Of a stretch of 64,000 bases of DNA, positions 1 to 12,160 are shown one piece after another. The DNA comes from Holacanthus passer. Its lineage: Eukaryota > Chordata > Actinopteri > Pomacanthidae. The translations under genes were made by a program, and so were the position numbers. The DNA lies in the NCBI GenBank assembly GCA_025331565.1, contig JAFREQ010000015.1:1364001-1428000 (forward strand). Reading direction: 5' to 3'. Below the pieces are notes generated by a model. That model saw only the letters and a program-made list of their open reading frames with translations, searched no databases and was not told the origin of the DNA. The stretch's first letter is position 1; each line of letters starts with the position of its first letter.

Positions 1-69
1 TGAGCAGGACAGTCTAAGTTAATATGTATTCTGTCCCATATATCACTGTATAGCCTTTGGACATGTTAC

Positions 70-1948
70 CTCAGCAGCCAGACAGCAGAGTCAGACAGCA
101 CTTCAGCTACGCCCACCTCCTCTCCCAAGAACTCATAGGCTATGTGGTCAAAGTGCCAATACGCCAGTCGGCATAACAGCGGCTCCAGTAAAGCCACCTA
201 TTGCTCAGAGGAAGGAGGGAGTTTAGTCAGTGCAGAATCTGTGCTTTATCTATTAAAGTGGAGCACAGAATAAATTAGAATAAATATCAGCCACCCTTAA
301 TTGCATGAACCTGCGCATGCATATATGGATATAAATGCTCAAATGTTATACGCTCTCTCCTTGAAGTTCATTTTATCTGTACCCGGTGAACATGCGAGGC
401 ACATATGAGGGCGGGGAGGGGCAGCCTGCAGACGCCATATCCAAAGAACATGGCATTCCCCTCAGCATATTAATGAGGGGAGACCTGAAAATGATTCAAC
501 AATGACCGGTGAGAAAATGTGGAGATGTATAAGAGCACAGAAATGTCCAAATGTGGCAGAACTCACCTAATTTCCGAGCTATTAATGCGCCTGTAGGCAC
601 CACAGGGTCTGTTAATACGGCATCAAAGTCCTGCCGAGGAAAAAGGTGCAAAGAGAAAATAGGAGAGAGTTGTGAATCTTAAACTGCAGGAATCAATAAA
701 GCACCCTTTCATCTACTTCATACATTCATGCATTGATTATAGAGAAAAGAGGAAACACGTCAGCTGATGAGACAGTTCACAGATTTCATGCTCATTTTTT
801 CAACCCAACTCAAAAGCAAATACTTGAGTATTTCCGTTGAATGCTACTTTCTACTTCAACCCCACTATTTCAGAGGCAAATATTGGACCTTTTACTCTAC
901 TATGTTTATCTGATAGTTGTGGTGTGTGCGTGTCATGATTAGATGTGAGTTGTTAGCAGTTCCACCAAAGAGACATATTGAAACTTCTCCTGTGGATTCA
1001 ATTAAAATAACTGTTTGAGGGTCATAGGGGTAAAATTCTTCTAGTTCGCTTTTTATTCTTCCCTACCTCATTACTCATCCCATGAACCCTCAGATTAATC
1101 TTGTGACCCTTGAGAAGGGACCTAGGTGTCTAGTTTAGGAATCACTGGACTAAAATATTCATATACACACACATATATTATGTAATTCTGATAGTCTGCA
1201 CTACATTTTGCAGAATGTTAAGAATGCAAATACTTTTATACCACGGTCCCAGCTTCAGTAGATATGGGTGTTGTACACAACAACATGAATACTTCACAGT
1301 ACAATGCAATCCAATATGGCAACATCCTCGAAAAGTAGAGTTCAACTGTGGCAGACACAGTTCAGACTAAAGCCTGAAAAATGAGTGCACCTGATCAGGT
1401 GTATTTGTACTCACCTGCTGTGCCAGATGTGAGATGAGACTGGCATTGAAAAGTAGACTTTCTGCACAGCTGTGGATTAAGGTTGTGATGCTCTGGATCT
1501 GTGAGAATTGTTTACTTATCTTCTCCGTGAAAGATTGTGAGGATTTTGGCATAAAGTCATTTTTTTCTGATATGATAGACTCAATGAAGGTCTTGTCATA
1601 AGGAACAGGGTAGGTCACAGTGTTGTAGTGTTTTCCTGGACCCATACGCATGCTGACCTCAGGTATCACCACTGTGACCTGATGTCCACGGCGACCCATT
1701 TCTTGGACAACAGCCTTGACATCCATCCAGTGACTCCCATCCGGGCGTACCACCAGCAGTTTGCCCAAGAAGCCTTGAGAAGCATTGTCACTTGCAGGAT
1801 TGGTGTTGGTGCCTTCATCCTCTTCTGTCTTCAACTTCTCCTCTGGCCTGGAGCTTTCTGCCACTGACCCCCTCGTCTTATCTACAGCAGCGATCAGCTG
1901 CATGTCCATGATCAGCAGCAGGGACACAAACACTGCTGCTCTCCACAT
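70..1948 (-). pseudogene. UGT copy A: 5' part of a UGT5-type UDP-glucuronosyltransferase gene, frameshifted
   Basis: Visible exons on the minus strand are exon 1 (1948-1415, 178 codons from the Met of MWRAAVF), exon 2 (630-567, reads DFDAVLTDP), exon 3 (484 to about 343) and exon 4 (197-70, ends in SDSAVWLLR). Exons 5-9 lie beyond the window start. Exon 1 encodes a signal peptide, an acidic linker and the N-terminal acceptor-binding domain with the catalytic His in DGSHW. Exon 3 is broken. It lacks 1 nt near 473 relative to the other copies, giving an early stop. It lacks 2 nt near 389, shared with copy B. Its 3' splice donor has been deleted (the other copies read TTG then GTGAGC). It also has VVRPDGSHWMDVKAVVQ where the others have VVPMDGSHW with TKALAQ. 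Family assignment rests on remembered similarity to fish UGT5 enzymes. A sequencing error could explain one lesion but hardly all three. Confidence 0.85.
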
Positions 1949-2233
1949 CGTTCCTCTGTGTCTACAACTCACTCAATCCAACACAGAGGTAAAGTGAGGA
2001 CAAAGTGAGCCCTCGTCTTTTCCTTTCATCGCTCCTGTAAACCACTCCTCCCTCCACACACCCCTGCAGGCTCCTCTGTCCGGATTTCCTCTATGAATGG
2101 GCAGAATATTGATCTGTTCAAAGTCCTCATATAAACAGTTACAACTGCAGTACTTGTTGATATGTGACCTTTAGTCTAGTTTAGATACTTTGGTGCAGGA
2201 AGCATTTATTTGTAGTATTGTTTCTGTGTTTCC
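1949..2233 (-). promoter_or_regulatory. Conserved 5' flank of UGT exon 1 (copy A)
   Basis: The 250-350 bp upstream of the start codon is nearly identical in all copies: 1949-2205 (A), 5635-5860 (relic), 10192-10440 (B, with part of the block missing), 23655-23825 (C), 38528-38760 (D) and 43603-43880 (E). It therefore probably holds the 5' UTR and proximal promoter. I see no clear TATA box reading toward the gene. In copy A similarity to the other copies stops near 2205, just before the gypsy LTR. Confidence 0.4.
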
Positions 2234-2812
2234 TGTCATTTAAACTCCAGTGTTTTTGGTTTTAGGATTTATTCTTTTGTGTTAGTGTTTTTTCGTTGGT
2301 GGTGCTGTTTGTGTTCAGGCTTTGTTTTAGAGGCTGGGGGGCGTGGTTTCCAGGTGCTGGGGTCCTCTGCAGCCACAGCTGAGCTTCATTCCACTGATCA
2401 CCGGCAGCTTTATAACCCTGCTCATCCTCCTGCAAGCTGCCAGATTGTTTCCACTCATTTCGTGGTATTGGCGGCCAGCCATAGTTCTTTCCTAACTAAG
2501 TCTTGTGATAATCTTTTGTGCTCTTCTCAAGTTTTTTTCTCTCCTGTGTCTCCAACTAGCAGCCCCAGCACCTCCACCACCCAGCCTCTAACCTCCAAGC
2601 CTACAAACATTACCCTGCTCAACCCACCTGGACTAGCAACCCTCCTCACTCACCTCCTTCTTCATTTGACAGAACCCCCACAACAGCACCAGCAGCACCC
2701 ATGTGCCAGCAAAGTTTTTGTTTAACTCCTGGAGTTCTATAATAAATCCTTTTAACCCATCCCCCTGTCTGCATCTTGCTCTTGGGTCCCGTTAAAGGTA
2801 TTAATCATGACA
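2234..2812 (+). repeat. Probable 5' LTR of the gypsy relic
   Basis: TG...CA-bounded, about 579 bp, with AATAAA near its 3' end, directly before a Gag start codon at 2830. No second copy exists in the window to confirm the boundaries, so the left edge is an estimate. Confidence 0.5.
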
Positions 2813-5602
2813 GTACAATCTGGCCAACTATGGACCTAGCAGACTCAGGCAACATTCACCATGCTCTCTCCTCTCAGGGAGCCCGAGTAGACAAGCATGA
2901 CTAGATGCTCTGTGAAATCATGGACACCCTGCAAGGACTCAACTCCATTGTCTTTTCCCTCAACTCCCAGCACAGTCAGTCTCCTCTATATCTGTGAGTA
3001 GTAGCCCTGTTTTCCCTCCTGCCCAATCCACTTCTTCCCCAGAGAACCTTTTGTTCCTTCTCCAGAGCATTTCTCAGGTGACTTGCGTTCATGTGGTCAC
3101 TTTTTACTCCAGTGTTCCTTGGTATTTGACCAGCGGCCATCTAGTTACCCCTCAGATAGATCTAAGACTACATATGTCAGGAATTTGCTTAGAGGAAAAG
3201 CAGCACTGTGGGCAACAGTACTATGGGAGAGTAAATCTTCTGCTCTAGATTCTTTTGCTAGTTTCTCCTGTGAAGTGCGCAAGGTTTTGGACCACCTTGT
3301 TCAGGGACGGGAGGCCACTAAGCAGTTACTCTCTTTAAGATAGGGAGCCTCTTCTGTGGCTGCTCATGCCATTGGTTTTCGCATTTTGACATCTGAGAGC
3401 AGGTGGGATGAGTTGGCCCTGATGGGAGTTTTTATTAAGGGGTTACAACAGTCTGAGAGAGAGACAGAGGGAGAGAGCAGCCAGGCCCTGCAGATTAGCT
3501 CCACCCACCTTGCCTCAGACACTGACTATCTCCGGCACTCCTGGTGCACCTCCTTCCTCATTCAGGACCCCAGTAGCGCCCTCTGTAGCCCTGATGGAGC
3601 CAATGCAATTGGGCAGAGCTCACTTAGTCCCCAGTGAGCGGCGGCAGCGTTTGCGCCTCAACCTTTGCCTTTATTGTGGCCAAGCTGGCCACCTTCTAGC
3701 CTCCTGTCCGTTGACACCAAAAGAACAGGCTCACCAGTGATTGAGAGCACTCTGGTGAGCCATACTCCTTCCATACCCAGCTCTACAAAAAGAATAACCC
3801 TGCCCGCTTCCATCCAGTACCAACTTAGCTTGGTTCCTCTTAGTGTTTTTACTGATTTTGGTGCAGATGCTAACTTGATTCGGAATTAGTCAGTCAGGCT
3901 AATATTCCTTTATAGTCCCTCGAGTCCCCCAAGACTGTAAATGCTCTGGATGGTAGACTGATAGCCACCGTGACTCACCACACTGCCCCACTCACCCTCA
4001 TCATCTCAGGAAATCACCATGAAAGAATACATCTCTTCCCTATCCCCTCACCTGCATCTCCTGTAGTTCTTGATCTCCCCTGGCTACAGTTACACTACCC
4101 CCAAATTGATTGGTCAACCTTATCCATCACCAGCTGGAGTGTGTTTTGTCACACAAACTGTTTGTATTCAGCCATTCCTGCCTCCCGTCCCTTGGGAGAT
4201 CCCACTCCTGTGCCCCCTGATTTGTGTCTAGTTCCTCCAGAGAATCATGATCTAAAAGCTGTGTTCAGCAAAGATTTGGTCCCGTCACTTCCACCTCACC
4301 ATCCCTATAACTGTGCTATGCCTTCTAGCTGTTTGTACCTTTGAACCTTTCACGCCCTGAGAGAGAGGCCATGGAAAACTATACTTCAGACTCTTTAGCA
4401 GCAGGGCTCATAAGCCCCTCCTCCTCTCCTCTCGGAGCAGGTTTCTTTTTTGTGGACAAAACAGACAAGACCCTCCGCCCTTGCATTGATTACCGTGGAC
4501 TCAACAATATCACCATCAAGGACAAATAACCTCTCCCTCTCATCGACCCCTCGCCTTTGAGCCTTTCAGCCAAGCCCATGTCTTCACCAAACTAGACCTA
4601 CGAAATGCTTACCAACTAATCTGGATTAAGGAGGGCGATGAGTGGAAAACAGCATTCAACAACCCCCTCAGACATTTTGAATATCTGCTGATGCCCTTCA
4701 GTCTGACCAACGCCCCTGCTGTCTTTCAAAACTTAATTAACGATGTCCTCCATGACATGCTCAACCGGTTTGTCTTCGTCTACCTAAACAATATCCTGAT
4801 TTTTCTCCTGGTCCATTGAGGAACACCAACAACATGTGCACCTGGTTCTCCAGAGACTCCAGGAGAACAAGCTGTTCGTCAAACCAGAGAAATATGAGTT
4901 CCACACCCCTTCTGTTAGTCTTTTTTGGTTACATTACTGCTAGTGGACAGTTAAAACCAGATCGAGCCAAAATTAAGTCAGTTGCTGAATGGCCAATGCC
5001 CTCATCTAGAAAACTGTTACAATGGTTCCTAGGATTTGCCAATTTTTACCGGAGGTTTATTCTGGATTATAGCAAGGTTGCTGCTCCTCTCACTCGCCTC
5101 ACCTCTACCAGCTCACCTTTCCAGTGGACTCTCGACGCTGAGAAGGTGTACCTCTTAGTGAAAGAGAAATTTACTAGTGCTCCAGTGCTATGGCATCCCG
5201 ACTCCTCTCGCCAGTTTGTTGTAGAGGTGGATGCCTCAGAGGTAGGAATCGGGGCTGTACTGTCCCAGCATGACCCAGACACCCAAAAGCTGCATCCTTG
5301 GGCTTTTTTCTCATGCAGTCTTTCCCCTACAAAGCAAAAATACAACATGTGCAATCGAGAGTTGCTGGCGGTGGTTCTGGCACTGCAGGAGTGAAGGCAA
5401 CATGTTCTTCCTGCCTCTTGTCTCGTGGGAGATGCCTCCTCGGAGAGAGAGACAGCAGTTAGGGAGGCTCAGAAGGACCAACTGGACCCTGGCACTGGAC
5501 CGCCTGACTGCCTCTTCATCCTTGATGCTGCCTGCTCTCAAGTCCTACAGTGGGGGCATTTGTCTAAACTCTCCTGCCATCCGGGTGTGAACCGGACCTG
5601 TC
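2234..5602 (+). mobile_element. Decayed, 3'-truncated Ty3/gypsy-type LTR retrotransposon
   Basis: A probable 5' LTR (2234-2812, begins TGTC, ends GACA, with a polyadenylation-like AATAAA near 2741) is followed by a Gag start at 2830. Gag-like fragments run 2830-3740 and include a zinc knuckle CX2CX4HX4C (LYCGQAGHLLASC, near 3670-3710). A protease remnant follows at 3800-3889, where the DSG active site reads DFG. Reverse transcriptase begins at about 4341 (VDKTDKTLRPCIDYRGLNN) and is broken by stops near 4530. The catalytic YxDD motif reads YLNN (about 4780-4795). RNase H lies at about 5060-5394, and the first part of the integrase zinc-binding region (WGH to HPGVNRT) at about 5550-5600. The element then ends abruptly inside a UGT exon-1 relic. 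The rest of the integrase and the 3' LTR are absent. It is inactive: several stops, frameshifts and lost catalytic residues. Confidence 0.85.
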
Positions 5603-5860
5603 AGCAGGGACACAAACACTGCTGCTCTCCACATCGTTCCTCTGTGTCTACAACTCACTCAATCCAACACAGACGTAAAGTGAGGACAAAGTGAGCCCTC
5701 CTCTTTTCTTTTCATCACTCCTGTAAACCACTCCTCCCTCCACACCCACCTGCAGGCTCCTCTGTTTGAACTTGCTCTGTGAATGAGCCGAGTTGTTATC
5801 TGTTCATATATAAACAGTTACAACTGCAGTACTTGATATGTGACCTTTAGTCTAGCAACT
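5603..5860 (-). pseudogene. Relic of a sixth UGT copy: first 11 codons of exon 1 plus 5' flank
   Basis: Positions 5634 down to 5603 encode MWRAAVFVSLL, the start of the signal peptide seen in all five UGT copies. The following 5635-5860 matches the conserved UGT 5' flank. The coding sequence is then cut at the gypsy integrase sequence. This is the only trace of this copy. The rest was probably lost when the retrotransposon and its flank recombined or were deleted. Confidence 0.85.
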
Positions 5861-6568
5861 TTAGTCTAGTACGAGCACTAGTACAGACCAGCGTTCAAAA
5901 TGTAAAGTAAAATGAAGTTATGTATCTTTGCAAGGGCATTGCAGCATTAATGTGATTTAATGTGTACTAAGCTGACACTCTCATAATCATCATTTTAATG
6001 TATGAGCCTTTTGCACAGATTACATTACATTTACATGACAGGAATGAGATGCAACTTTGCTCAAAATGAAATAGAAGTAGAACAGGAGATATTCAGCATT
6101 TTGATCACCAAAACTACGTTGGTTTACCTTCACAGTAAAGCAATTTTGACCCAATTTCCAAAATGACATTTACATTTGTGGACTAAACAAAGATGAAAAC
6201 CAAAGAGTAAGCAGTTGTCACTTGTATGGTGTAATCTATGTGGTGGTTCAGATATGGAAATGCAGTTTTGTTGCATTTGGGCGTTGATTGAAGAGCCTTT
6301 GTGGATTCTGGACATGTACTGTTGTGTATCTGGTATTTCCACTTTGCTTTGAACATTGTTGCTTATTATATATTTGCTGTTTCTCTGGCTGTAGAGTTTA
6401 AACGTTTAAATGTTATTTGATCACCCCATGACTTTCCTGATTCTTCTTACACCTTTACACCATAATCAACTTTACTTTGCACTGATATTTTATTGATAAT
6501 GATTTTTGTTTAATCTCCCTTAACATCCAGTATCATTGCTGAGATGAAGGTGAAAATGTAGCGGCAGG
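5861..6568. repeat. Intergenic block of the UGT tandem unit (upstream of copy B 3' end)
   Basis: This stretch recurs between other copies at 12336-12500 with 13342-13572, at 25975-26470 and at 38955-39440. It is recognisable by the segments around CAGCATTCAAAATGTAAAG and GGCATTGCAGCATTA. It shows that the duplication unit includes intergenic DNA. No gene seen. Confidence 0.7.
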
Positions 6569-9500
6569 TTACTCTTGCTTCCTCTTCCCGTACAGTTTCC
6601 GGACACACAGTTTTAAGCATTTCACTGTCAGTATTACAAAAACCAGCACTACAGTAGCCAGTAGTGCTATTACATCCAGGCAGAAGTACTGAAACCAGTT
6701 GAGGTCATGGACAGCAGGTCTGAGATGTTTTGTTCCTTTGTGCTGCATCACAAATTCCGTCCAGTACACGGAAAGGTCGAGTGGGTCAAGTGGTCGGTCT
6801 TTATGGAGAGCTGACAGCTTCTGCATATTCTCTTTGTACCTGGACATAAGTTGAGGAACACAACATTCAAGTGAAATAGACGGTACAACCCAGATTCCAA
6901 AAAAGTGGTGATGCTGTGTAAAAATAAAGAAAAAAGGAATGCAATCATTTGCAAACAAATTACATTTACTTTTACAACATTCTGACTCCCTCTCACCTGG
7001 TGTCACTGATGACGTCATTCAGACCCTGAAGAAGGCTCTCTGTCGTGATTGAAGAAATATCCAACACGACTGCTGCTCCTTTGCTCGCCAACCTCCGTGC
7101 GTTATCGAGCTGCTCCGCTGCAATTGGCACCATGACCATAGGAACAGCGTGACACACTCCCTCAAACAGACCGTGTGAGCCAGCGTGAGTGATGAAAGCC
7201 CGAACTCCCGGATGTGCTAACACACACACAAAGATGTCAGATGTTATGGTATGTGACACTTGATTGGTCGATTTTGAGTAATGTGCCTCACATTTCAAGA
7301 TGTTGCAGTGAGTTTACAGACCTAGTAGGTCATTCTGAGGGACCCATTCCATTATTTTCACATTTTCTGGGACACTGCCAGGAACCCGCCCAGTGTACCT
7401 CCATATTACCTATCAAAAGAAGTATAATTTATTGCTTTTTGATTATTGCATTAAAGTATGATTTGAAATGCATTTTCATATATGTTTGTATATATTCCTG
7501 TACCTTCTGTGGAATCTGTCTGAAGGCTTCTAGGAAGATGGAGGTTGTCTCTTCTGGCATATCTGACACTGCGGTGCCCAGAGTGAACACTACAAACCCA
7601 TGTTCTCCTGACACCCAGGACTCCAAATCCTGCAAACACACACACACAGACACAGTTGGGTCTGGCATTCATCTCTTTATCCATCTCTTTGCATTGAAAG
7701 CAGTGGAATAAATTAAGACGGACATAAAAGAAAATCTGAATGTGTCATTTTTTTTCTTACTTCAGGCAGAGGATTTCTCACATTGCAGTTGATTCCACCA
7801 ACTAGTATTACATTAGGCATGAGAGGACGTGGGGTGTCCAGTAAGAAGTCAGTCCTGTTTAAACACAGTGTCACAATATTTACTTGAGTAGGAAACAAAG
7901 ATTCGAAGATCTTTTTTTTTTATCTTTCAGTGTGAATTAGAATAAAACAACAGTGACAGGAAAAGTACCTTTTCATCATATTCCTCCAGTGTTTTAGTGT
8001 ATTAATATACTTGTATGTGTGTACAAGTACTTCTGAGCAGGACAGTCTAAGTTGATGTGTATTCTGTCCCATATATCACTGTATAGCCTTTGGACATGTT
8101 ACCTCAGCAGCCAGACAGCAGAGTCAGACAGCACTTCAGCTACGCCCACCTCCTCTCCCAAGAACTCATAGGCTATGTGGTCAAAGTGCCAATACAGCAG
8201 TCGGCATAACAGCGGCTCCAGTAAAGCCACCTATTGCTCAGAGGAAGGAGGGAGTTTAGTCAGTGCAGAATCTGTGCTTTATCGATTAAAGTGGAGCACA
8301 GAATAAATTATAATAAATATCAGCCACCCTTAATTGCATGAACCTGCGCATGCATATATGGTTATAAATGCTCACCAATGTGTTAAAAGCTCTCTCCTTG
8401 AAGTTCATTTTATCTGTACCCGGTGAACATGCGAGGCACATATGAGGGTGGGGAGGGGCCGCCTGCAGACTTGATATCCAAAGAACATGGCATTGCCCTC
8501 AGCATATTAATAATGGGGAGACCTGAAAATGATTCAACAATGACCGATGAGAAAATGTGGAGATGTATAAGAGCACAGAAATGTCCAAATGTGGCAGAAC
8601 TCACCTAATTTCCGAGCTATTAATGCGCCTGTGGGCGTCATGGGGTCTGTTAAGACGGCATCAAAGTCCTGCCGAGGAAAAAGGTGCAAAGAGAAAATAG
8701 GAGAGAGTTGTGAATCTTAAACTGCAGGAATCAATAAAGCACCCTTTCATCTACTTCATACAATCATGCATTGATTATAGAGAAAAGAGGAAACACGTCA
8801 GCTGATGAGACAGTTCACAGATTTCATGCTCATTTTTTCAACCCAACTCAAAAGCAAATACTTGAGTATTTCTGTTCAATGCTACTTTCTACTTCAGCCC
8901 CACTATTTCAGAGGCAAATATTGGACCTTTTACTCTACTATGTTTATCTGATAGTTATAGTTACTTTGAAAATTAGGATTTGACAGTAAAAACATACAGT
9001 ATGACAAACATAAAATACAATGCGTTTTCAAAGATGCAAACCTTTTGGCTTGTGACCTCTTAGAAAAGAGCAGTGTGTGGTTGGGGCTCCTTGTCATGAT
9101 TAGATGTGAGTTGTTAGCAGTTCCGCCAAAGGGACATATTGACCTTAAAATTCTCCTGTAGATTCAACTGAAATTACTGTTTGGGGGCCATAGGGGTAAA
9201 ATTCTTCTTCTTCTTGCATATTTTTCTAGCAGATGTTTGCTTTTTATTCTTCCCTACCTCATTACTCATCCCATGAACCCTCAGATTAATCTTGTGACCC
9301 TTGAGAAGGGTCCTGACCCCTAAGTTAGGAATCACTGGACTAAAATATTCATATACATACATGTACAGTACATTATATAATTCTGATAGTCTAAACTACA
9401 TTTTGCATAAGTTAAGAATGCAAATACTTTTATACCACCGTCCCAGCTTCAGTAGATATGTAGATATGAGGGTTGTACACAACAACATGAATACTTCATA

Positions 9501-10191
9501 GTATAATGCAATCCAATACAGAAACAGCTTCGAAAAGTAGTTCAACAGTGGCAGACACAGTCCAAACTAACACCTGACAAATGAGTGCAAAGTGCAAGGC
9601 TAATGATTTGAATTGTACTGGATTTTCCACCTGATCAGCCTCTGTATTTGTACTCACCTGCTGTGCCAGATGTGAGATGAGACTGGCATTGAACAGTAGA
9701 CTTTCTGCACAGCTGTGGATTAAGGTTGTGATGCTCTGGATCTGTGAGAATTGTTTACTTATCTTCTCCGTGAAAGATTGTGAGGATTTTGGTATAAAGT
9801 CCTTGTTTCCTGACATGACAGACTCAATGAAGGTCTTGTCATAAGGAACAGGGTAGGTCACAGTGTTGTAGTGTTTTCCTGGACCCATACGCATGCTGAC
9901 CTCAGGTATCACCACTGTGACCCGATGTCCACGGCGACCCATTTCTTGGGCAAGAGCCTTGGTCCCCACCCAGTGACTCCCATCCATGGGTACCACCAAC
10001 AGGTTGCCTGAGAAGCCTGGAGAAGCATTGTCACTTGCAGGATTGGTGTTGGTGCCTTCATCCTCTTCTGTCTTCAACTTCTCCTCTGGCCTGGAGTTTT
10101 CTGCCACTGACCCCCTCGTCTTATCTACAGCAGCGATCAGCTGCATGTTCATGATCAGCAGCAGGGACACAAACACTGCTGCTCTCCACAT
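6569..10191 (-). pseudogene. UGT copy B: UGT5-type UDP-glucuronosyltransferase, full exon set with a frameshift in exon 3
   Basis: All nine exons are present with GT-AG borders: 10191-9658, 8668-8605, 8522-8376, 8230-8103, 7854-7761, 7629-7504, 7409-7322, 7216-6997 and 6839-6569. Exon 3 is 147 nt instead of 149. The 2-nt loss near 8415 turns GYTDKMNF into GYR and a stop, so the product would end after about 236 residues. The lesion is shared with copy A. Downstream exons are still open. They encode the donor-binding domain (WVPQNDLL, FITHAGSHGLFEGV, PIAAEQLDN), a C-terminal membrane helix (LDVIALLATVVLVFVIL) and the tail KRKQE, which fits a KxKxx ER-retrieval signal. The late decay of the 3' half suggests a young pseudogene, or a base-call error. 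Intron 1 is 989 bp and free of large insertions. Confidence 0.85.
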
Positions 10192-10710
10192 CGTTCCTCT
10201 GTTTCTACAACTCACGCAATCCAACACAAACGTAAAGTGAGGACAAAATGAGCCCTCCTCTTTTGGACTTCCTCTGTGAATGAGCAGAGTTGTGATCTGT
10301 TCAAAGTCCTCATATAAACAATTACTAATGCAGTACTTGCTGATATGTGACCCTTCGGTCTCGTTTAGATACTCTGGAGCAGGAAGTGGGCGCTGAGAGT
10401 GCTGCAGCACCCCCTGCTGTTTTCTGTGTTGTTTAACTGCAATGCCTGATAAAATATGTATATTACTAAAAATATTTTTATACTGAGGTATTTTAGGCTT
10501 GGTTTCAGACTATGACCAGAGAGGGTGGACTTAATTTTTATGTTTGATTTACTGAGTAGCCAAAAAAGGGGGGGAAAAGTTTTGGAGTTCTAGGTATCAT
10601 CATAATGTGTAAATCATTTGTCTTTTAAAAAATGGGGGGGAGGGGGGAAACATTTTTGATGTTAGAATCAAAAACGAGCAACCAAACAAAAACAATGCAA
10701 TGAATTAAAG

Positions 10711-12152
10711 CAGTGGTTCCCAATCTTTTTCTGCAGGCCCCTCCCTTTGGAAGATAAAAATATTTTCGGGCCTTTTCTGAAGAAATCCACTGGCTTTTCT
10801 ATGTGTTCGGGATGTGAAGTCTCCAAGTGGCGTCTTAACTTTTTCAGCTTCATACTGTCAGAAGCTAATATTTTGAGACACACTGTGGCCTCTCTTCATT
10901 ACCCACAGTTGTACTGGTGAAACCGAAGGTCTTCTCGTCTTTGTTTTGCCAGATGTGAGGTTTGGCTTAGATTCATCGTCTGCTTTACGTTTACCTGGAG
11001 GTCCTGTCACAAACCTCTCCACGCTTTGCTGGCCGGCGTACGATGCAGTATGCATCATTTCTTTACATCTAGCCTCGCAGCAGTTGGGTTGGCAGGTCTG
11101 TGGAACTAGGCTACTTTTTAAGTGTTGCTGCAGGATGATTTCTTTGGCCGTTGGTTGGTTGGACCTATTTTGCACGCAAATTACATTAATAATATCTACG
11201 AATACACATCCATGATTGAAATTAAATTATTTATTACCACCTAAGTGGCATATACACATCAGTGGTGGGTAGTGCTGCGTTACATTTACTCCGTTACATG
11301 TACTTGAGTATTTTTTTTGATAAATTGTACTTTTAAGAGTAGTTATTTTGCAGAATACTTTTACTCTTACTCGAGTAAATTTGTGAGAAAATACATGTAC
11401 TTTTACACCGTTACTTTGGGCTACATGCTTGTCGTTACATTAATTTATCTATAAATAAATTGAGACGAGCTCAGACGCAGCTCTGCAGCTCTCGGCTGAG
11501 GGAGACATCCTTAACCAATCACAGCGGCAGCACCGCAGGTGGACGGAGGTGTGCCCCGCCCCTCCACGGCCCTCCTTCACCTCACTGTAGCTCAACAATA
11601 TGGCGGAAGATGAACCGCCGGCGTCTCACCGAGCTAGCCGGCTAACCCGGTGGTACCGGCCGTACCGGCCGGCTTCGACGCCGGTTACGGTACTTTAGTA
11701 AGCTGGCGTAATGTTATATGTCAACATTTCAGCCTCCAGCCGATCACAGTCAGTCAGTTAAAATTTCTGTTTCAGCAATAATATAAATATAAATAATAAC
11801 GTTTGAGATCATACACTGTCAAATTTGATGTTACTATTTAGCTTCAAGCTAAACTCCTTTGAGGAACAGGTCAATGTCTCAGCTGATGCCCCATGTCAGT
11901 GGAAACAAAAAAATTAAATAAATTGCATTTGAAGTTACTCACTACTTGAGTAGTTTTTTTACGAGGTACTTTTTTACTCTTACTCAAGTACTTATTTTTA
12001 TGAGTACTTTTACTTCTACTTGAGTCATTATATTATAAAGTAACAGTACTTTTACTTGAGTACCGTTGTTGTTTACTCTACCCACCACTGATACACATAT
12101 AATGCGAAACCTGGCAGCCCCGTCGCTGCACCCCCCAGTTTGGAGACCAGTG
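10711..12152 (-). mobile_element. hAT-type transposon fragment with BED zinc finger (ZBED5/Buster-like), itself interrupted by a second hAT
   Basis: The left end reads CAGTGGTTCCCAA and the right end is roughly its complement (TTTGGAGACCAGTG). An 8-bp target duplication AATTAAAG lies at 10703-10710 and 12153-12160, and the empty site is seen as a single copy near 25787. Minus-strand fragments contain KRKADDES and a BED-type finger remnant (CLKILASDSMK then LRRHLETSHPEHIEKPVDFF, about 10760-10883), typical of the N-terminus of domesticated and wild ZBED5-like hAT transposases. The catalytic region is absent, so this is an internally deleted, non-autonomous derivative. A second element (11260-12090) sits inside it. 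Confidence 0.75.
11260..12090. mobile_element. Non-autonomous hAT element nested in the BED-finger hAT
   Basis: 831 bp bounded by terminal inverted repeats beginning CAGTGGTGGGTAG and ending CTACCCACCACTG, flanked by a perfect 8-bp duplication ATACACAT (11252-11259 and 12091-12098), which is diagnostic of hAT integration. The sub-terminal regions are rich in ACTTGAGTA / TACTCAAGT repeats. The core at about 11725-11900 is shared with the separate hAT element at 21808-22756. I see no intact transposase. Confidence 0.9.
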
Positions 12153-12160
12153 AATTAAAG

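Noticed and set aside
1628..1867. Plus-strand ORFs over UGT exon 1 (also 1785-1997, 9986-10240, 23334-23703, 38322-38576, 43415-43651)
   Set aside because: They recur only because the antisense of a conserved exon recurs; there are no splice or start features, and the minus-strand UGT frame explains the conservation.
7214..7711. Plus-strand ORFs over UGT exons 6-8 (also 27720-28244 and 40943-41491)
   Set aside because: Antisense shadows of the UGT exons and introns; they contain the reverse complement of splice sites and no recognisable domain.
10192..10410. N-terminal extension of UGT copy B (start MLQHSQRPLP) and of copy C (start MRTLNRSQVC)
   Set aside because: The open frame upstream of MWRAAVF is not conserved between copies and would place the signal peptide internally; it is 5' UTR.
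10668..11215. A domesticated ZBED-type host gene
   Set aside because: The BED-finger frame is broken, short, and lies between hAT terminal repeats with a target duplication, so it is a transposon fragment.
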